Positions 41,780-50,989 of a DNA stretch of 64,000 nucleotides are shown one piece after another (the first letter of the stretch is position 1; each line of letters begins with the position of its first letter). The position numbers and the translations under genes were made by a program. Source of the stretch: Candidatus Paraprevotella stercoravium (GTDB taxonomy: Bacteria > Bacteroidota > Bacteroidia > Bacteroidales > Bacteroidaceae); the NCBI GenBank assembly GCA_944320795.1, contig CALUIU010000002.1, positions 124,001-188,000 of the forward strand, in the 5' to 3' direction. The notes beneath the pieces were generated by a model. It saw only the letters and a list, made by a program, of their open reading frames with translations. It was not told the DNA's origin and searched no databases.

Positions 41780-43453
41780 CTAACGAAGTATCTGTCCCCC
41801 CTCTACAAAATCAATCAGGATCTTCTCTCCCGGACGATGTTCTCCCAGCAAATGCAGATAGGACACCCCATGTTCGGTCGGACAGACAACAGGAAGTTCG
41901 GTTTTCTGCTTTCCATCGACAAACACACGGGCCGTTTTATTCTTGTGCCAGAATATCTGAAGCCGGTGCCACTTCTGGTCTTTTATATCCAGCACTTTCC
42001 GACTGAGCGGCAAACGATACATAGCTTCATGTCGTGCCACCGTATCCGTAGGATTAAACCAACGGTCATTCAATACTAATGTTACTTCCGATTCGTTTTG
42101 CGGAATGCGTAGATGCAGAAGCAAAGAGCCGTCCTTTGCCGCCGGAAAGTTCCACACGGCTCCGTCATTATCCTGCACCAGGGAATCATTGGGGGTGTAA
42201 CCCAACTGAAGCACTTTTCGGGTGGAATCATCAGGATGCACTCCCAATAAATCTTCAGCCTGACGATGATAGGCACAATGTCCGACAATTCCTTTATAAT
42301 ATCTGAAAGCCGACCAATCGGACAAACCATTACTGAAATCACAACTACGACGAGGCTCATACAGCCAGCGCACATCAAAAAGGAGCAGACGACGACACAA
42401 ACGGTGTTGACCGGCCGATACAAGAATCTTTCCGGGAGCCACCTCCACTGCCTGTACCTGATGCACACTCTTATCCTCTCCACCACGTGTATTTCCAAAA
42501 ACCGGACTGTTTCGTTCCGGATTCAGCAACAGTTCACGAAAACCCTTCCAGGTACGCCCGTCGTCGGTGGAAATGGCAACATGCAAGGCATCACGGTTTG
42601 TAAAGACATCTTCCCAAACTCCATCCGTACCGGTACGCTCCGGCAGAGGAGTGGTATTGCACCAGAAAAACAGCAGCCGTCCATCACTCATCCGATAAAG
42701 GGTAGGCATCGTTATCGTTCCGTAAAAAGGTGACGGAGTTGCTTCGCTCCAGGTTTCTCCTCCGTCTTCGGAAAATGCCTGATAATGACGGTCCTGAGAA
42801 GTACGCATCAGCATCCATAAACGCCCGTCGTTCAGTTCCACCACCGTGGGCTCCACTGCTCCATGATTCCAACGTGTTCCCTGATGAAATCCTCCTTTGC
42901 GATGAGGAGGAACCGTAACCTGAGCCGAAGCTTTCCAGGTTCTTCCGTCATCATCAGAATAATATACATAGGCACCACTGCGATCAGTGCGATGGGCACC
43001 GGATATCACCCGTTTGCCGTTACGGATCCAAACGGGAGGTTTGTTCATGATGCCGGGACGGTCATCAATCTTCACGATCGTACGACCGCCGTCTAGACCA
43101 CCCTCCGTACGCATGGCATATACCCCCTTATTGTTACAAAATACCCGCACATATTCTCCGCTTACCGGTGAACGCTGGTCGGCATAGGGTAACTCTTTCG
43201 GCAGGGATACCGTTTTCCAGGTCAGTCCGTGATCGCGACTCGACAAATACATGGGAGCGGTCTGCGCGGCATGTTCTCCATAATTATAATGGCGCAACTC
43301 TCCGTCGGGCAACAATGACAGACCAATATAGGCATCGCTGGGCGGAACACCGACCACTACCGGTTCATAGACCTCATCGAGCGAAGTCGGTTGGGCAGAC
43401 AGTCCTGTACAGACAAATATGGCAACACACATCACAAAAGTTTTCTTTTTCAT
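41780..43453 (-). CDS. BNR-repeat sialidase-superfamily protein
   Basis: The 557-residue secreted protein has a signal peptide (MKKKTFVMCVAIFVCTGLSA) and a six-bladed beta-propeller. At least four Asp-box repeats are visible (SxDxGxTW): SSRDHGLTW (about 71), SDDDGRTW (about 166), SEDGGETW (about 227) and STDDGRTW (about 295). A C-terminal beta-sandwich (about 370-557, CDFSNGLSDWSAF and later LILDLG-like strands) resembles LamG/concanavalin folds. The N-terminal FRIP/YRIP motif of true GH33 sialidases is not visible, so sialidase activity is uncertain and other propeller hydrolases are possible. It follows the HD gene by 25 bases in one operon. Confidence 0.8.
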   Translation of the reverse strand: MKKKTFVMCVAIFVCTGLSAQPTSLDEVYEPVVVGVPPSDAYIGLSLLPDGELRHYNYGEHAAQTAPMYLSSRDHGLTWKTVSLPKELPYADQRSPVSGEYVRVFCNNKGVYAMRTEGGLDGGRTIVKIDDRPGIMNKPPVWIRNGKRVISGAHRTDRSGAYVYYSDDDGRTWKASAQVTVPPHRKGGFHQGTRWNHGAVEPTVVELNDGRLWMLMRTSQDRHYQAFSEDGGETWSEATPSPFYGTITMPTLYRMSDGRLLFFWCNTTPLPERTGTDGVWEDVFTNRDALHVAISTDDGRTWKGFRELLLNPERNSPVFGNTRGGEDKSVHQVQAVEVAPGKILVSAGQHRLCRRLLLFDVRWLYEPRRSCDFSNGLSDWSAFRYYKGIVGHCAYHRQAEDLLGVHPDDSTRKVLQLGYTPNDSLVQDNDGAVWNFPAAKDGSLLLHLRIPQNESEVTLVLNDRWFNPTDTVARHEAMYRLPLSRKVLDIKDQKWHRLQIFWHKNKTARVFVDGKQKTELPVVCPTEHGVSYLHLLGEHRPGEKILIDFVEGGQILR

Positions 43454-43478
43454 ATCATTCTCTATTGTACAACATTCT

Positions 43479-44123
43479 CTATTTTACAGCGTTCTCTGCA
43501 GCAAACAGTTTCATAAAGATATTCCTAAGCTGCACTTCGTTTTTCAGAATCCCGCGGATTTCCTGCAATCTCTCCGCATTGTCCGACTGCGGAATCCAAA
43601 GTTTCAGATAACCACCTTCGCCGTACTTCGTGATCAGATGATCCCGAAAACGGAGATAATGCTCCTCCGGAATCATTTCGGGGTAATGCGAAAGTCCATA
43701 TTGCACCGTACGCCGGAAAGTAGTCTCGGCATCAATTACCCGGTCAGCCTCGGAAACAATCTTGCCGTAAATACTGCGCGGCTCGTGCTTGTTCGAAGCC
43801 CGGTGATCCTCCACGGCTTCCTTCATCAGTTGGATTTCCTCTTCGGAAAACCAGTTGCGAAGTTTCTGATCGGCTTGCAGCAAACTACCCGAAACCAGAT
43901 GATGACGCTCCCGCCCTTCCACCAGCCCTACATCGTGATAGGCAGCAATGACATAAACCATGTCGGGATTCACCTCATAATACTGTGCCAAACGTAGGCT
44001 TTCCTGAATCACCCGATCCACATGGTCGTTCTGATGCGCTTTATCGAAAGAAGCATACCGGGGCAATATTTCAGATCCAACATAATCAATACATTCCTGA
44101 TTCATCTTCATTCCAATCATCAT
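43479..44123 (-). CDS. HD-domain phosphohydrolase
   Basis: The 214-residue cytoplasmic protein has the HD motif: HQNDHVDRVIQESLRLAQYY (first His, about 30-49) and IAAYHDVGLVEG (HD pair, about 64-75). RERHHLVSGSLLQADQ follows at about 76-91, with a further His/Asp in VEDHRASN. Such enzymes cleave nucleotides or phosphoesters with two metal ions. It leads the two-gene operon with the BNR-repeat protein. Two copies of ATTCTCTATT separated by about 7 bases lie in the 25-base gap. Confidence 0.85.
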   Translation of the reverse strand: MMIGMKMNQECIDYVGSEILPRYASFDKAHQNDHVDRVIQESLRLAQYYEVNPDMVYVIAAYHDVGLVEGRERHHLVSGSLLQADQKLRNWFSEEEIQLMKEAVEDHRASNKHEPRSIYGKIVSEADRVIDAETTFRRTVQYGLSHYPEMIPEEHYLRFRDHLITKYGEGGYLKLWIPQSDNAERLQEIRGILKNEVQLRNIFMKLFAAENAVK

Positions 44124-44304
44124 TTTTTATAATATCTTGTATACCAATTTATAAAATTCCTTATTTACTGATCAGTAAACTACACCCATTCAGAAATCAT
44201 ATGCGATAGCCTGATAATCCTCATTTCACATAGAAAGATACTAAATATATTCAATAAGAAATTTTTACACAACTTCTAAAACAAAAAGAAACGAAATAAA
44301 ATAC

Positions 44305-45219
44305 TTATTGCGAATACTTATGGGCTTTAAGATCGTGTACATATCCAGTAGGAGTATATCCGGTATATTTCTTAAACAACCGGCTAAAATGCTGAGGATA
44401 GTCAAATCCTAAATCATAGGCAACCTGCGAAGCTGATGCTCCACTGGCCAATTTATTCTTTGCTTTTTGAATAATATACTGACGGATATAATTACTGGCC
44501 GTATCGCCTGTTGTTTTTTTTATGAGATCACCGAAATAATTGGCTGACATACATAATTTATCTGCACAATATTGTACCGTAGGCAAACCTAATTTCCATT
44601 GGATCTCTGCTTCATAATAATGATGTAACAATCCATTAAATCTCATCAGGATATCTGAATACTCCATCCTACGGGTAATAAACTGACGATTATAAAATCT
44701 TTGACAGAAATTCAAAGTTAATTCTATATATCCAACCAAAATTGCGTTCTGAAGTTCATCGTGATTCTTCTGCAACTCATCTTTCATCTGAATCATCAAA
44801 GACACCAATATATTATGTTCCTCCTCAGACATGTGCAAAGCTTCATGAATACGATAATCGAAAAAAGTATAATTCACAATTGTCTGCTCCAGTGAAGTAC
44901 CATACAAAAGATCAGGATGAAACAAAAGAGCCCATCCAGTTAACATGACTTCTTCACCATTATCTTCCTTACCTCCTATTTGCCCGGGTGCCACACAAAT
45001 AACAGTACCTCTCTTATAATCATATTTTCCACAGCCATAGGCCAAATCAATATCAGCCTCGTCATGAAAGAAAATACCATAAACATTATAGTTACCTAAA
45101 CAATGACGAACCGGCGAAATCTCATTATAATTAATGACACAAACCAAAGGATGCTGATTGACGCAGCCAAGCCAACGGCAATAATCATCCACATTTCTTA
45201 CTTTCAGAATCTTGCTCAT
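44305..45219 (-). CDS. AraC family transcriptional regulator
   Basis: The 304-residue protein has an N-terminal cupin-like sensor (about 20-120: VCVINYNEISPVRH, YGIFFHDEADI, VICVAPGQIGG). The C-terminal pair of HTH motifs is LPTVQYCADKLCMSANYFGDLIKKTTG (about 214-240) and ASASQVAYDLGFDYPQHFSRLFKKYTGYTP (about 261-290). It is divergent from the aldo/keto reductase-Tat operon and is the likely regulator of it, by position. It ends in a short basic tail. A -7 box (TATTTTTG) lies at 45253-45246. Confidence 0.9.
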   Translation of the reverse strand: MSKILKVRNVDDYCRWLGCVNQHPLVCVINYNEISPVRHCLGNYNVYGIFFHDEADIDLAYGCGKYDYKRGTVICVAPGQIGGKEDNGEEVMLTGWALLFHPDLLYGTSLEQTIVNYTFFDYRIHEALHMSEEEHNILVSLMIQMKDELQKNHDELQNAILVGYIELTLNFCQRFYNRQFITRRMEYSDILMRFNGLLHHYYEAEIQWKLGLPTVQYCADKLCMSANYFGDLIKKTTGDTASNYIRQYIIQKAKNKLASGASASQVAYDLGFDYPQHFSRLFKKYTGYTPTGYVHDLKAHKYSQ

Positions 45220-45245
45220 AACATCACCTTAGAAAATCATACAGA

Positions 45246-45358
45246 CAAAAATAACATTTTCCGATTAATATTCAGACGCACAGGGTTCAGAATCCGTAAA
45301 AGAGGTACAAACATCCCACTTATTGTTACTCTTTCATAGGATCAAGTATATAATTTTG
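45246..45358. promoter_or_regulatory. Divergent -7 boxes, AraC gene and reductase-Tat operon
   Basis: TATTTTTG on the minus strand (45253-45246) faces the AraC gene. TAATTTTG on the plus strand (45351-45358) faces the reductase operon, leaving a leader of about 80 bases. About 100 bases between the boxes are free for AraC binding. Confidence 0.55.
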
Positions 45359-45444
45359 CTTTATCAAAAATGAACACAAAAAAATCTTCAGATTTCGTAT
45401 ACAATTAATGAAACAAAAAAATAAAATATCAATATAATAAAAAT

Positions 45445-46572
<1,128 letters not shown>

Positions 46573-46579
46573 CATAACC

Positions 46580-47431
46580 ATGCAATTTACAACATTAAAC
46601 AATGGTGTCCTCATGCCGATGCAGGGATTCGGAGTTTTCCAAATTTCTGATCCTCTGCTTTGCCACAAGGTCACCATCCATGCCATACAAGCCGGATACA
46701 GACTGATAGACACAGCATCAGTATACGGCAATGAAAAAGCAGTCGGCCAAGCTGTCTGCGCAAGCGGTATTCCTCGTAATGAATTGTTTATTACCACCAA
46801 AGCCTGGATTTCCGAGATGGGATACACCCAAACAATGAAGGCTTTTGAAGCTTCCCTTGAACGCTTGGAATTGGATTATCTTGATCTCTATCTGATTCAC
46901 ATGCCCTTCGGAGATTATCATGGAGCCTGGAAAGCTTTGGAAGAACTTTATCTGCACGGCCATATACGTGCCATAGGAGTCTGCAATTTTGAGCCGGACC
47001 GGCTGATTGACCTGTGTCAGACCGCCCGCATCATTCCGGCTGTCAATCAAGTGGAAATACATCCTTATCTTCAACAAACAGAAGCTTTGCAGATCATGCA
47101 ATCACTCGGCATTCAGGCTGAAGCCTGGGGACCACTGGCTGAAGGCAAAAACAATTTGTTCTCTGATCCGGTAATAACCGGCATCGGACAAAAATATAAT
47201 AAATCCGCTGCGCAAGTCGTGTTGCGCTGGCATCTGCAAAGGGGAATCATTGCCATACCAAAATCCGTACATACTGAACGGATCACCGAAAATTTCAATA
47301 TCGAAGATTTCGAACTGACTCCCGAAGATATGGATACCCTTTCGATCATGAATACCACACAAGAACGAATTCTTGACCTTCATGCACCCCGAGAAGTTGA
47401 ACGCCTATATAGCATCAAATGTGAAAACTGA
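46580..47431 (+). CDS. Cytoplasmic aldo/keto reductase
   Basis: The 283-residue protein is a compact AKR5-like reductase without a signal. It has MPMQGFGVFQI (about 12-22), the tetrad residues in RLIDTASVYGNE (about 43-54), FITTKAW (Lys about 75), and YLIHMPFGD (His). VNQVEIHPYLQQTEAL and IPKSVHTERITENFNIEDF complete the NAD(P)H site. It lies 7 bases after the Tat-exported reductase. A pair with one partner outside and one inside suggests linked substrate handling. It resembles 2,5-diketogluconate-reductase-like enzymes, but the substrate is not known. Confidence 0.9.
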   Translation: MQFTTLNNGVLMPMQGFGVFQISDPLLCHKVTIHAIQAGYRLIDTASVYGNEKAVGQAVCASGIPRNELFITTKAWISEMGYTQTMKAFEASLERLELDYLDLYLIHMPFGDYHGAWKALEELYLHGHIRAIGVCNFEPDRLIDLCQTARIIPAVNQVEIHPYLQQTEALQIMQSLGIQAEAWGPLAEGKNNLFSDPVITGIGQKYNKSAAQVVLRWHLQRGIIAIPKSVHTERITENFNIEDFELTPEDMDTLSIMNTTQERILDLHAPREVERLYSIKCEN

Positions 47432-47492
47432 CAGCATCAGCACTCTATTAACAAAAAGATATTTTACGAATTAGATCAAAAATGTAAATCAT

Positions 47493-47666
47493 ATGTTTGG
47501 AATCGGAACACAAGAAATTCTTTTTATCGTTCTCATCGTCCTGCTATTCTTCGGCGGTAAAAAAATACCGGAACTGATGAAAGGATTGGGAAAAGGAGTA
47601 CGTTCCTTCAGAGAAGGAATGAATCAAATAGAAAATGATCCTGAGACAACAGATAAAAAAGAATAG
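47493..47666 (+). CDS. tatA: Sec-independent translocase subunit TatA
   Basis: This 57-residue gene is easily missed because of its size. [20 protein letters not shown] is the single N-terminal TM helix. It is followed by the TatA/E hinge [15 protein letters not shown] (21-35) and an amphipathic helix [12 protein letters not shown]. FGxxKIPEL-type residues are the family signature. TatA oligomers form the translocation pore. The start is the ATG at 47493. tatC follows after 2 bases, and AKR2 lies 61 bases upstream. A tatB-like gene is absent, as in minimal TatAC systems. Confidence 0.93.
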   Translation: MFGIGTQEILFIVLIVLLFFGGKKIPELMKGLGKGVRSFREGMNQIENDPETTDKKE

Positions 47667-47668
47667 TA

Positions 47669-48469
47669 ATGACACAAGATAAACAATCATTTTGGGATCA
47701 TCTGGACATCTTGCGTGCGGCGATTATCAGAATCGCCGCCGTAACGGTTCTGTTCACCGCTCTTCTGGCTTTCGTAGGTAAAGAGACGTTGTTCCACATC
47801 ATTCTGGCTCCGCAAAGGGAGGATTTTATAACTTACCGGCTGTTGAATATGATCAGCAAACAATTCACCGGTTCGGAGCTGCCCGCATTTTCCATCCATC
47901 TTATCAATACCGGATTGACCGGTCAGATTCTGCTCCATATGAAAACGGCATTATTTGCCGGCATTTTATTTGCCTCGCCTTATATTCTGTATCAAATTTT
48001 CCGTTTTATCTCTCCGGCATTGTATCATAATGAAAGGAAATATGTCCTTCGAATAATTGGTTGCGGATATATGATGTTTGTCGGGGGCATATTGCTCAGT
48101 TATTATCTGATATTCCCACTGACTTTTCGTTTCTTAGGAACTTATCAAGTCAGTGCTACCGTACAAAACATGATCACTTTGCAATCCTATATTTCTACAT
48201 TACTGATATTGTCTTTGACAATGGGCATCGTCTTTGAAATGCCGGTACTATCCTGGCTATTAGCCCGACTAGGATTTCTTTCTGCTGATTTTATGCGCCA
48301 TTATCGAAAACATGCGATCGTTGTTATCCTGATTGTTGCGGCCATCATTACACCGACCTCGGATATTTTCACTCTATCTTTAGTTGCACTTCCCATCTGG
48401 TTATTGTACGAAGTTAGCATTCTCTTTGTTCAGGCTACATCTCGTCACTTCAGCAATAAGGAATTTTAA
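47669..48469 (+). CDS. tatC: Sec-independent translocase subunit TatC
   Basis: TatC is the receptor for twin-arginine signal peptides, with six TM helices in the inner membrane. The 266-residue protein starts DKQSFWDHLDILRAAIIRI (about 3-21), the family FxxHLxELR-type motif. FASPYILYQIFRFISPALYHNERKY (about 102-126) is the conserved loop between TM2 and TM3. FEMPVLSWLLARLGFLSADFMRHYRKHA (about 190-217) matches the TatC core, and TPTSDIFTL is conserved near the end. Present with tatA only, it forms a TatAC pair. Confidence 0.95.
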   Translation: MTQDKQSFWDHLDILRAAIIRIAAVTVLFTALLAFVGKETLFHIILAPQREDFITYRLLNMISKQFTGSELPAFSIHLINTGLTGQILLHMKTALFAGILFASPYILYQIFRFISPALYHNERKYVLRIIGCGYMMFVGGILLSYYLIFPLTFRFLGTYQVSATVQNMITLQSYISTLLILSLTMGIVFEMPVLSWLLARLGFLSADFMRHYRKHAIVVILIVAAIITPTSDIFTLSLVALPIWLLYEVSILFVQATSRHFSNKEF

Positions 48470-48537
48470 TAAAAAACATCTTTTTGCTTAAGAGACACTA
48501 AGCAAAGATTCAAAATCTTTATTTTCCATAATAAACC

Positions 48538-48568
48538 TTTGTACTCTTTTATAAAGCTATTAAATTTG
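48538..48568 (+). promoter_or_regulatory. Consensus promoter for the GH35-GH95 operon
   Basis: TTTG at 48538-48541, 19 bases, TAAATTTG at 48561-48568, 67 bases before the GH35 ATG. It is a full-consensus site, which separates this operon from tatC upstream. Confidence 0.75.
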
Positions 48569-48635
48569 TTTGCATCAGATCTAATACACCCTTAAAAACA
48601 AACATCACATTAATCTAATAAATATCTAAAACATT

Positions 48636-50984
48636 ATGAACAAAATCAGCAAAACCTTATTGCTTTTCCTGATTTGCAGTCTGGCGTTATTTCAACCTTT
48701 GTCTGCCACGACTTTTGAATTGGGAAACCGTACTTTCCTTCTGAACGGCAAGCCCTTTGTTATCCGGGCGGCAGAAATCCATTATCCCCGAATCCCCAAA
48801 GAATATTGGGAGCATCGCATCCAGATGTGCAAGGCTATGGGGATGAACACCATCTGTCTGTATGTGTTCTGGAACATTCACGAACAGAAAATGGATGAAT
48901 TTGATTTTAAAGGACAAAATGATATCCGCGAATTCTGTGAACTGGCCCAGAAGAACGGAATGTATATCATCGTGCGTCCGGGACCGTATGTCTGCGCCGA
49001 ATGGGATATGGGCGGACTGCCCTGGTGGCTGCTCAAAAAGAAAGATGTCAAAATCAGAAGCAAGGAAGACGCTTTCTTTATGGAGCGTACCCGCATTTTC
49101 ATGAATCGTGTGGGCAAGGAGCTCTCCCCGATGCTCTTGAGCAATGGCGGTAATATTCTGATGGTACAAGTGGAAAACGAGTATCCGAGCTTTGGCAACG
49201 ACAAGGAATATCTCCGCCAGATAAAAGATATTGTCGTGGAAGCCGGATTCAAGGATGTGCAACTGTTCTCCTGTGCCTGGAGCTCCAATTTCAAGGAAAC
49301 CATGCTCGACGGCGTGCTGAGTACCATCAACTTCGGTGCCGGTTCCAATATCGACGAGCAGTTCAAGATGCTGGCAGAAGATCAGCCGACCATTCCGCTG
49401 ATGTGTAGCGAGTACTGGTCCGGATGGTTCGATCACTGGGGACGTCCTCATGCAACCCGCAGTGCCGACGTGATGTGCGGAAGTATGAAAGACATGCTCG
49501 AAAGAGGAATTTCCTACAGTCTGTATATGGCTCATGGAGGAACCACCTTCGGACAATGGGGCGGTGCCAATACTCCTCCCTACTCAACCATGGCCACTTC
49601 GTATGACTATGACGCTCCGATCAGTGAAGCCGGATGGGCCACAGAAAAATTCCATGCCGTACGCCAGCTTCAGGCTCAATATCTGAATGAAGGAGAAAGC
49701 ATTCCTGAAAACATTCCGCAACCATACCCCGTAATCGAAATCCCGGAAATGACCCTGAACGAGGTTGCCCCTCTGTTCCAGCAACTGTCCAAACCGAAGA
49801 GCAGCAAGAAGATTCAATCTATGGAATTCTTCGACCAGGGTTGGGGACGCATCCTGTATCGCACCACTCTTCCGGCCGGAGAGAAAGGACGTCAGCTGCT
49901 CATTGATGAGGTGCACGACTGGGCATTGATTTATCTTGACGGAAAGGAAATCGGCAAGCTGGACCGCCGCAGAGGCGAAAAGACCGTCAAACTGCCGGCC
50001 ACATCCCAAGAACAGACCCTGGACATTCTGGTAGAAGCAACCGGACGTGTCAACTTCGGCGAAGGTATCATCGACCGCAAGGGTATTACCGAGGCGGTTT
50101 GGTTGTGTGAAGAGGATCAGAAGACCGAACTGGAAAACTGGCAGGTGTATAACTTCCCGGTAGACTATAAGTTCCAGAAAAAGCATGACTTTGTCAAAGC
50201 GGACAAATGCAACGGTCCGGCCTGGTATCGCACCACTTTCACAGTGGACAAGCCGGGAGATACTTTCCTGGATATGTCTACCTGGGGAAAAGGTATGGTA
50301 TGGGTGAACGGTAAGAATCTGGGACGCTTCTGGAAAATCGGTCCGCAGCAGACCTTATACATGCCGGGATGCTGGCTGAAAAAGGGAAAGAACGAAATCA
50401 TTGTCTTTGATCTGGAAACTCCGGCCTCACCGACCATCAAGGGACTGACCCGTCCGATTCTGGATGATCTGCGTCCGGAAGAGTCGCTCTACCACCGTAA
50501 GAAGGGAGAAACCGTAGTTCTCGGTGCAGCGGATGTTGTCAAAGAAGGTACTTTTGAAAAAGGCAACAACTGGCAGACCATCAAGTTCGATCAGGCCAAA
50601 GAAGCCCGCTATTTCTGCATCGAGGCCCTGAGCAGCTTCCGCAATGACGATATGGCTTCTATCGCCGAACTGTATATTCTGGATGAAAACGGCAAGGAAA
50701 TCCCACGTACGGAATGGAGCACAGCTTATGCCGATAGCGAGGAAGTGCTTTCGGAAAACTCAGACGGCGACAAAGTCTTCGACTTGCAGGAGTCTACTTT
50801 CTGGCACACCGCCTGGAGCCAGGACAAAACGGGATTCCCGCACCAGCTGATTTTAGATTTGGGCAAAACCTACACCGTCAGCGGATTCCGCTATCTGCCC
50901 CGCCCACAGAAGGATGCCCCGGCCATCATCAAAGACTACCGCATTTATCTGAGAACACAACCTTTCCAGATGAATAAAAAATAA
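48636..50984 (+). CDS. GH35 beta-galactosidase
   Basis: The 782-residue secreted enzyme has a signal peptide (SKTLLLFLICSLALFQPLSA, cleavage near 24). The GH35 TIM barrel has AAEIHYPRIPKEYWEHRI (about 45-62). The acid/base Glu is in VQVENEYPSFG (about 177-187) and the nucleophile Glu in MCSEYWSGWFDHWG (about 255-268). Beta-sandwich domains follow (about 390-610), and the C-terminus (about 630-780) is an F5/8-type discoidin-like module (AEVLSENSDGDKVFDLQES, LILDLGKTYTVSGFRYLPR). It would cut terminal beta-linked galactose from glycans outside or in the periplasm. The GH95 fucosidase starts 5 bases after it. Confidence 0.95.
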   Translation: MNKISKTLLLFLICSLALFQPLSATTFELGNRTFLLNGKPFVIRAAEIHYPRIPKEYWEHRIQMCKAMGMNTICLYVFWNIHEQKMDEFDFKGQNDIREFCELAQKNGMYIIVRPGPYVCAEWDMGGLPWWLLKKKDVKIRSKEDAFFMERTRIFMNRVGKELSPMLLSNGGNILMVQVENEYPSFGNDKEYLRQIKDIVVEAGFKDVQLFSCAWSSNFKETMLDGVLSTINFGAGSNIDEQFKMLAEDQPTIPLMCSEYWSGWFDHWGRPHATRSADVMCGSMKDMLERGISYSLYMAHGGTTFGQWGGANTPPYSTMATSYDYDAPISEAGWATEKFHAVRQLQAQYLNEGESIPENIPQPYPVIEIPEMTLNEVAPLFQQLSKPKSSKKIQSMEFFDQGWGRILYRTTLPAGEKGRQLLIDEVHDWALIYLDGKEIGKLDRRRGEKTVKLPATSQEQTLDILVEATGRVNFGEGIIDRKGITEAVWLCEEDQKTELENWQVYNFPVDYKFQKKHDFVKADKCNGPAWYRTTFTVDKPGDTFLDMSTWGKGMVWVNGKNLGRFWKIGPQQTLYMPGCWLKKGKNEIIVFDLETPASPTIKGLTRPILDDLRPEESLYHRKKGETVVLGAADVVKEGTFEKGNNWQTIKFDQAKEARYFCIEALSSFRNDDMASIAELYILDENGKEIPRTEWSTAYADSEEVLSENSDGDKVFDLQESTFWHTAWSQDKTGFPHQLILDLGKTYTVSGFRYLPRPQKDAPAIIKDYRIYLRTQPFQMNKK

Positions 50985-50989
50985 TCGTC

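Noticed and set aside
41780-43453. Naming the Asp-box protein as a GH33 sialidase
   Set aside because: Asp boxes are present but no FRIP/YRIP motif was seen, so only superfamily membership is claimed.
43456-43490. Two ATTCTCTATT copies before the propeller gene as a regulatory repeat
   Set aside because: Ten bases at AT-rich composition can repeat by chance; noted with the operon but not claimed as a site.
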